DNA from: Nitrososphaerota archaeon
Lineage (GTDB): Archaea; Thermoproteota; Nitrososphaeria; Nitrososphaerales; UBA183
DNA: 64,000 nucleotides
Assembly: GCA_027886865.1 (NCBI GenBank)
Contig: JAPCJR010000005.1
Location: forward strand, 53,527-117,526
Direction: 5' to 3'
A program made the position numbers and the translations under genes. Below, piece by piece: positions 58,951-64,000 of this stretch (positions are counted from its first letter, which is position 1; each line of letters begins with the position of its first letter). The notes beneath the pieces were generated by a model, which had not been told where the DNA came from, searched no databases, and worked only from the letters and a program-made list of their open reading frames with translations.

Positions 58951-58959
58951 CTTATAGAG
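58951..58959 (+). promoter_or_regulatory. TATA box of pstS
   Basis: CTTATAGAG about 26-34 bases before the pstS ATG at 58985; leaderless-type. A second, oppositely oriented element (minus-strand AAATATATG, about 58926-58934) serves the AbrB-PhoU gene. The shared spacer is where the AbrB domain would act. Confidence 0.55.
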
Positions 58960-58984
58960 TTAAAGCTGGTCGTTTAAGACGAAA

Positions 58985-60391
58985 ATGTCATCTTTCTCTG
59001 AAAGATATAGCAAAAGACACGGAATAGGTGGCGCGATCATTGGTGTCGTCGTCATAGTCGTAATAATAGTGGCTGCGTTAGCAGGCTATTACGCGGCTGC
59101 CGGCAGCATCAGTGCGTCCACCTCAACTTCAACCCAATTCTCAACAGTAACGCAAACGCTGCCTGCCGTCACGAACACCGTGACGAACACAGCCACTAGC
59201 ACTGCCACAGTCATTCAGACCAATACTGTGTCTGTGTCCGGCACCAACACGGTGACCATCACCGGACCGACCTCGACGATCGTTTCGACCAGTATCAGTA
59301 CAAGCACCAGTATCAGTACAAGCACCAGCACGGCGACGAGCGTCGACACTACCACGGCTTGCCCTACGTTGCCTCCGTTCGGTTCCTCCTCTCTTCCGAG
59401 TACCTCGACCCCGATATCGGAAGCGGGTTCGTCTCTACTCTTCCCTCTCTTCCAGCTCTGGGCGACCAACTTCACCCATGACTACACCAACGTCCAGGTC
59501 AACACCGCAGCAGGCGGCAGCGGCGCAGGACAGACAGGAGTGGAGCAGAACACCATCAACATCGGCGGCTCTGACCCATTCCTCAGCAACGCGCAGGTGA
59601 ACCAGTACCCCAACATCCTCAACATAGCGGTCGCAGTGTCCGCACAGCAGGTCAACTACAACCTCCCCGGCGTAACACATCAGCTGAACTTCACGGCGAA
59701 CATACTCTCGGGAATCTACAACGGAACCATCACTTACTGGGACAACGCAGCGATAAAGGCATCTAACCCACTGGCGGCGAGCCAACTTCCACACCAGCTC
59801 ATCGTCCCGCTCCACCGCTCCGACAGCAGCGGAGACACCAACCTCTTCACCTCGTACCTTACGGCAGCCAACGCTGACTGGGCGAAGGCTATCGGTGCGG
59901 GCAACACCGTCGCATGGCCATCCGTCCCAACTGCGCAGGCTGAGAACGGCAACTCTGGAATGCTCCAGGCTGCCTCGCAGACCCAGTATTCCATCGCCTA
60001 CATCGGTGTCAGCTACCTCGCACAGGCCAATGCAGCGGGACTCGGTAACGGCAAGCTCCAAAACCTGGCGGGCAACTTCGTACCTCTGACGACACCGAAC
60101 GTATCATCAGCACTCAACGCCCAGTATGCCAGCACGCCTCCCAGCGAGAGAATCTCCCTAATCTACGGTCCGGGAGCTACCTCGTACCCTATAGTCAACT
60201 TCGAATACGCCCTCGTTAACTCTAACCAGCCCAACCAGGCACTCGCAACTGACATCATCGCCCTGCTCAACTATGCAACCTCGCCACAGTACGGCAACTC
60301 TCCATACTTCCTGAACCAGGTCGGCTTCGTCCCTCTACCTGCCTCTGTGCTTCAGCTCACTTGTGGGCAGATCCTCCAGATCACAGGGTAG
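58985..60391 (+). CDS. pstS: phosphate ABC transporter substrate-binding protein
   Basis: 468 residues. N-terminal transmembrane anchor (about 17-38), a Ser/Thr stalk with STSTS-type and TVTNT repeats up to about residue 130, then the PstS core: ISEAGSSLLFPLFQLWATNFT, INIGGSDPFLSNAQ, IYNGTITYWDNAAIKASNP, VPLHRSDSSGDTNLFTSYL (phosphate-binding SGT-type loop), GNSGMLQAASQTQYSIAYIGVSYL, YPIVNFEYALVN. Captures phosphate at the cell surface. Confidence 0.95.
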   Translation: MSSFSERYSKRHGIGGAIIGVVVIVVIIVAALAGYYAAAGSISASTSTSTQFSTVTQTLPAVTNTVTNTATSTATVIQTNTVSVSGTNTVTITGPTSTIVSTSISTSTSISTSTSTATSVDTTTACPTLPPFGSSSLPSTSTPISEAGSSLLFPLFQLWATNFTHDYTNVQVNTAAGGSGAGQTGVEQNTINIGGSDPFLSNAQVNQYPNILNIAVAVSAQQVNYNLPGVTHQLNFTANILSGIYNGTITYWDNAAIKASNPLAASQLPHQLIVPLHRSDSSGDTNLFTSYLTAANADWAKAIGAGNTVAWPSVPTAQAENGNSGMLQAASQTQYSIAYIGVSYLAQANAAGLGNGKLQNLAGNFVPLTTPNVSSALNAQYASTPPSERISLIYGPGATSYPIVNFEYALVNSNQPNQALATDIIALLNYATSPQYGNSPYFLNQVGFVPLPASVLQLTCGQILQITG

Positions 60392-60406
60392 GCAAAGATA
60401 GCGTAG

Positions 60407-61408
60407 TTGAAGCCTAGCTCCGGGTCCAGCACAACAGACCGCGTCTACAAGGTAGTAACGGCACTGCTGGGAAGCAGTGCCTTCCTCTTTCTATTTTTAA
60501 TCATAGCAGTCCTCGTCATTTACAGTTATCGTTCTTTCGTTTACAACGGTTTGGATTTCTTCACCTCATCCGCGTGGAACCCTGCTCTCGATAGCACGGT
60601 TACAGTCACCAACGGAATCCAGCACTTCGTGGGCGCCGCGTATGGCATGGTCCCATACTTTGTCGGGACGTTGTTGACTTCGTTCATGGCAATCCTGATA
60701 GGAGTCCCGGTTAGCATCGGGATAGCGATATTCCTATCCCAGGTAGCACCCGCCAGAATCGCGTCGCCGGTATCCTTTGTAGTGGAATTACTTGCCGGGA
60801 TACCGAGCATAGTCTACGGCCTCTGGGGCTTCATCATCTTGGGGCCGATTCTTATCCGCTATATCGAACCCGAGATAGCCCGCTATCTGGGCTTCATTCC
60901 GGGGCTTGGAGGACCAGTGTACAGCTCCGGTCTTATCGCTTCAGGTCTGATTCTCAGCCTGATGATAGTCCCAATCGTCGCCTCGATCAGCAGGGATGCT
61001 ATGGCCCAGACGCCACGCGAACTCAAGGAGGGTGGGAAGGCACTCGGCATGACCAACTGGGAGATAACATGGAAGGTGGTTCTTCCTTTCGCCAGGACCG
61101 GGATAATCGGATCGGTGATTCTCGGTCTCGGCCGCGCTCTCGGAGAGACGATGGCGGTGGCGATGGTCTCTGGCGGTGCCAGCGGTATTCCTCATACCCT
61201 GTACTATCCGGTTAACACCATAGCCGCATTCCTTGCGCTCAACTTCGACGGGGCGTTCACAGACCCGACAAACATGTTCGTGTACTCTCTAGGCGAGCTG
61301 GCGCTCGTTCTGCTCGCCGTGACGATGGTCGTGAACATCGGCGCGCGGTTGCTCGTCAGGCGCGGCGTCCTCTCCGGCGCGGAAGGCAAAGTGGTGATAG
61401 GCGTATGA
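60407..61408 (+). CDS. pstC: phosphate ABC transporter permease PstC
   Basis: 333 residues, six transmembrane helices. TTG start at 60407, 15 bases after pstS. FVVELLAGIPSIVYGLWGFIILGP and the EAA loop PRELKEGGKALGMTNWEITWKVVLPFARTGIIGSVILGLGRALGETMAVAMVSG are diagnostic. Overlaps pstA by four bases. Confidence 0.96.
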   Translation: MKPSSGSSTTDRVYKVVTALLGSSAFLFLFLIIAVLVIYSYRSFVYNGLDFFTSSAWNPALDSTVTVTNGIQHFVGAAYGMVPYFVGTLLTSFMAILIGVPVSIGIAIFLSQVAPARIASPVSFVVELLAGIPSIVYGLWGFIILGPILIRYIEPEIARYLGFIPGLGGPVYSSGLIASGLILSLMIVPIVASISRDAMAQTPRELKEGGKALGMTNWEITWKVVLPFARTGIIGSVILGLGRALGETMAVAMVSGGASGIPHTLYYPVNTIAAFLALNFDGAFTDPTNMFVYSLGELALVLLAVTMVVNIGARLLVRRGVLSGAEGKVVIGV

Positions 61409-62307
61409 GCTCTGAAAGTAGCCGGCCGCCGATAGCTCGCCCTTCACCATGGAATTCTCCCAGCGTCGTTGCGAATCACAAGAGAAGGAAGCGCATTGAC
61501 CTGGTCCTAAGGTGGGTAGCCGTCGCCTGCGTCCTTGCAGTCATCATCCCTTTGGGCGACCTGCTCTACATATTCGCGTACCATGGCCTAGAGCTCATCT
61601 CGCTCCCCCGTCTCTTGGGCACCCCCATTTCCTCGACGCCGGGGCTGTCCAATGGGATAATCGGAACGGGAATCTTGACGGTCCTCGCGTCAGCCATCGC
61701 GATTCCACTCGGCGTCTTGGGAGGGATATACATGGCCGAGTTCTCGAAAGGAGGGAGGTTTTCAGAGGGCCTCAGGTTCTGCGCCGATGTCCTTGCGGGC
61801 GTCCCTTCAATCGTCTTGGGTTACGTCTGCTTCCTGACATTCGTCATCTACTTCAACTGGGGCTACTCGGCTTTGGCCGGGGCGGTCGCGCTCTCTATCA
61901 TAATGTTCCCGTACATCTTCAGGACCACCGAGATAGCCATCAAGAAGGTCCCCGCGGGAATCAAGGAAGGGGCCATCGCCTTGGGCAGCACGAAGGCGAC
62001 CATGATCAACCGGCTCGTCCTCAGGTTCGCGCTGCCGGGGATCCTCACGGGCATACTGCTCTCCATCGGGATTGCGCTCAGCGAGACCGCGCCGCTCCTC
62101 TACACGGCGAACTTCGCGAACTACAACCCCACGGGCCTGCTCCATTCACAGCTCGGGTATCTCACAGGGTTCATCTGGCTGTTCTACCAGTCCCCGCTCC
62201 CGCAGGATGTCGACCTGGCGTACCTTGCTACATTCTTGCTGATACTGATCGTATTGACGCTGAACGTGGCCGCAAGGTTCGGTTTGAAGCGGTTTTCTAA
62301 GGTATAA
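61405..62307 (+). CDS. pstA: phosphate ABC transporter permease PstA
   Basis: 300 residues, six transmembrane helices. GGIYMAEFSKGGRFSEGLRFCADVLAGVPSIVLGYVCF and the EAA loop VPAGIKEGAIALGSTKATMINRLVLRFALPGILTGILLSIGIALSETAPLLYTA. ATG overlaps the pstC stop. Confidence 0.96.
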   Translation: MSSESSRPPIARPSPWNSPSVVANHKRRKRIDLVLRWVAVACVLAVIIPLGDLLYIFAYHGLELISLPRLLGTPISSTPGLSNGIIGTGILTVLASAIAIPLGVLGGIYMAEFSKGGRFSEGLRFCADVLAGVPSIVLGYVCFLTFVIYFNWGYSALAGAVALSIIMFPYIFRTTEIAIKKVPAGIKEGAIALGSTKATMINRLVLRFALPGILTGILLSIGIALSETAPLLYTANFANYNPTGLLHSQLGYLTGFIWLFYQSPLPQDVDLAYLATFLLILIVLTLNVAARFGLKRFSKV

Positions 62308-62317
62308 ATGACGGTGG

Positions 62318-63175
62318 ATGAATGGTATGACCAGTAAGTCTGTCATGATGAAAGAAGAAAGCGGCAGCGAGGAGATGAGGGAAGCCACTCCGGCGTACAT
62401 ACACGGATCGCAGGAATCCGTGGACGCGTTGATGAAGTTGGTCGACTTCAGTGCTTACTACGGCTCTCTCGAGGTCCTAAAGGACATCAACCTCTCAATC
62501 GAGAGGAACAAGATTACAGTCTTCATGGGACCTTCCGGGTGCGGCAAGAGCACCCTGGTACGGACCCTGAACAGGATGAACGACGAAGTCTCTGGGTTCA
62601 GGACGACCGGGAAGGTCCTCCTAGACGGAGAGGACATCTATGCGCCGACCGTCGACCCCGTGCTTCTGAAGACGAGGGTCGGCATGGTCTTCCAGAAGCC
62701 CAACCCGTTCCCAATCTCGATCTACGATAACGTGGCATTCGGGCCCAGAATACACCACCTCACCAAGAGCAAGGCCGAGCTCGACAGCATAGTGAGCGAG
62801 AGCCTCCAAAAAGCGGCATTGTGGGACGAGGTCAAGGATCGGCTCGGGAAGAGTGCGTGGGGACTCTCGGGTGGCCAGCAGCAGAGGCTCTGTATCGCGA
62901 GGGCACTCGCGGTAAAACCCGAGGTGATCCTGATGGACGAACCTGCATCGGCGCTCGACCCAGGCTCGACATCCAAAGTTGAGGAGCTGATGGTCGAACT
63001 TAAGGAGAACTACACCGTAGTCCTAGTAACCCACAACATGCAGCAGGCAGCAAGAGTGGGGACCAGCGTCGCCTTCCTGTACAAGGGCGACCTTGTCGAG
63101 TTCGGACCGGCTTCGGACGTGTTCGAGAACCCGAAGAGCCCGCTGACAGAGAAGTACATCAGAGGAAACCTGTAA
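62318..63175 (+). CDS. pstB: phosphate ABC transporter ATP-binding protein
   Basis: 285 residues. Walker [22 protein letters not shown] (PstB-specific), [26 protein letters not shown] (PstB-specific Q-loop), signature [37 protein letters not shown]-terminal ~35 residues are an extra charged extension ([15 protein letters not shown]). Confidence 0.97.
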   Translation: MNGMTSKSVMMKEESGSEEMREATPAYIHGSQESVDALMKLVDFSAYYGSLEVLKDINLSIERNKITVFMGPSGCGKSTLVRTLNRMNDEVSGFRTTGKVLLDGEDIYAPTVDPVLLKTRVGMVFQKPNPFPISIYDNVAFGPRIHHLTKSKAELDSIVSESLQKAALWDEVKDRLGKSAWGLSGGQQQRLCIARALAVKPEVILMDEPASALDPGSTSKVEELMVELKENYTVVLVTHNMQQAARVGTSVAFLYKGDLVEFGPASDVFENPKSPLTEKYIRGNL

Positions 63176-63199
63176 TCGCTCTAGTGGTGGGATGTTACT

Positions 63200-63832
63200 A
63201 TGCGACTAATGGAGATGGGGCTGGAGAAACTGACAAAGATCGTCATCGACATGGGGAATCTCTCCGAGACCACGGTGAACAAGGCCATCGAAGCCTACTC
63301 GCAGGGGATTGACGTGCGCGACGAGATATACGCCAAGTCCGAGCAGCTGGCTAGGCTCCAGGATGACGCTCTTGACCTGGCAACAGAGATAATCGCAAGG
63401 TACCAGCCTGTCGCGTCCGACCTGCGCTTCATAACGTCGTCGATGGAGATATCCTACGGGTTCTCACGCCTCGGCAGATATGCTTACGACATCACCGACA
63501 TTCTTTCGCTATACAAGGACCTCTCTGAGTGCGACAAGTCCGACGTCGACCGGGCGGCAAAGCAGGCGGCGGAGATGATACACCTTAGCATCAAGGCCTT
63601 CACCGAGAGAGACGTCATGATGGCCGGCAAGTTGAAGACGATGGATAATGTGGTCGACGAGATCTACCGGAGTTATCTCAGAAGGATAACGAAGGAGACC
63701 AGCAGCGACATGAAGTGCTACATCTCGGGCACGCTGGTCCTGCGCTATCTGGAGCGGATAGCTGACCACGCCGAGGATGTGGGAGAGGCTGTGGCCTACA
63801 CGGTGACGGGCAAGAGAGCTTCAAAGAAGTAG
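63200..63832 (+). CDS. phoU: PhoU family phosphate uptake regulator
   Basis: 210 residues, two three-helix bundles: TVNKAIEAYSQGIDVRDEIYAKSEQLARLQDDALDLATEIIARYQPVASDLRFITSSMEI and YLRRITKETSSDMKCYISGTLVLRYLERIADHAEDVGEAVAYTVTG, the latter with the metal-binding E-R-I-A-D-H-A-E-D motif. Last gene of the pst operon (25 bases after pstB). A second PhoU-type protein in the locus, besides the AbrB-PhoU. Confidence 0.95.
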   Translation: MRLMEMGLEKLTKIVIDMGNLSETTVNKAIEAYSQGIDVRDEIYAKSEQLARLQDDALDLATEIIARYQPVASDLRFITSSMEISYGFSRLGRYAYDITDILSLYKDLSECDKSDVDRAAKQAAEMIHLSIKAFTERDVMMAGKLKTMDNVVDEIYRSYLRRITKETSSDMKCYISGTLVLRYLERIADHAEDVGEAVAYTVTGKRASKK

Positions 63833-63948
63833 ACGGGCCCAGCATCAGGGCGCGCTTTTTGGTATGGTGTCTTGAGGCCGCCTTTCTTGACGCCGAGGAA
63901 GAGGCTCGCTATGGCCCATCAAAAAATGAATAGGCTGAAGATGATGAG

Positions 63949-64000
63949 CGGCGTGGGACCGATTCGAACGGTCGACCAACAGGTTAACAGCCTGCTGCTC
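63949..64000 (-). tRNA. tRNA-Asn (GUU), 3' part only, cut by window end
   Basis: Minus strand from the edge: D-stem 3' arm GAGC, anticodon stem GCAGG/CCUGU with loop CUGUUAA (anticodon GUU), T-arm GACCG-UUCGAAU-CGGUC, acceptor 3' CCACGCC, discriminator G. No intron is visible in the part present. The 5' end lies outside. Confidence 0.85.

Noticed and set aside
59277..59340. short repeats in pstS as a DNA element
   Set aside because: They are codon-phased Ser/Thr repeats of the stalk region (AGTATCAGTACAAGCACC units) and explained by protein low complexity.
1..64000. CRISPR array, rRNA operon, transposon ends
   Set aside because: No regularly spaced direct repeats, rRNA-like stretches, transposase genes or long terminal inverted repeats were seen on reading either strand.

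Overview
The window looks like the chromosome of an archaeon of the Thermoproteota (TACK), most likely a Nitrososphaeria (Thaumarchaeota)-type lineage. This is an inference from gene content: a lone ESCRT-III/CdvB cell-division protein, an 11-subunit-type complex I without NuoEFG, archaeal-type PEP carboxylase, two geranylgeranyl-reductase-like flavoproteins, a GGPP synthase, aIF1, leaderless genes with TATA boxes about 26 bases upstream (many with TTG or GTG starts), and split or intron-bearing tRNAs. No amo or other ammonia-oxidation gene is seen. Peptide and proline use (Xaa-Pro dipeptidase, proline dehydrogenase, M42 aminopeptidase, HExxH peptidase) plus citrate synthase, PEP carboxylase and complex I suggest a respiring heterotroph or mixotroph. 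Bulk coding DNA is GC-rich, so AT-rich patches stand out.

Layout. 1-5255: DNA polymerase X (cut by the window edge) and Xaa-Pro dipeptidase, divergent from proline dehydrogenase; then TatA, a 55-residue small protein and an ArsR-type regulator. 5447-8474: a co-directional group of KaiC-like ATPase, FMN-binding protein, degenerate KaiC-like protein and a seven-helix membrane protein. 8478-11357: tRNA-Arg with an intron, a flavoprotein, citrate synthase and a small membrane-anchored protein. 11468-15210: nuoABCD, with an intein in NuoB. 15236-27330: about 12 kb separating the two halves of the nuo locus, holding a LAGLIDADG endonuclease, a broken GNAT gene, an orphan solute-binding protein with sugar isomerase and Gfo/Idh dehydrogenase, CdvB, a large surface protein, a GGR-family flavoprotein and a metallopeptidase. 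27396-37722: nuoHIJK-M-L-M-N, with an intein in NuoI.

37724-46500: GGPP synthase, an unknown protein, a LAGLIDADG half-gene abutting an intron-containing tRNA-Glu, then a series of cassettes (MacB-like ABC exporter and membrane-tethered winged-helix protein; membrane protein; Kelch-like surface protein) separated by degenerate copies of the tRNA-Glu 3' end. 46528-52973: two-domain KaiC protein, stress protein, TauE/SafE pair, aIF1, a tRNA with anticodon CAU carrying three introns, a PD-(D/E)XK-like nuclease ORF, M42 peptidase. 53087-64000: PEP carboxylase, MFS exporter with MarR regulator, and a complete phosphate uptake locus (AbrB-PhoU regulator divergent from pstSCAB-phoU), ending in a partial tRNA-Asn.

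The most striking feature is that the respiratory complex I locus carries three separate LAGLIDADG homing elements: an intein exactly at an Fe-S ligand cysteine of NuoB, an intein exactly at an Fe-S ligand cysteine of NuoI, and a free-standing endonuclease gene directly behind nuoD, whose last ~28 codons are recoded with AT-rich synonymous codons. The second striking feature is the tRNA set: three complete tRNA genes, all with introns, one with three.
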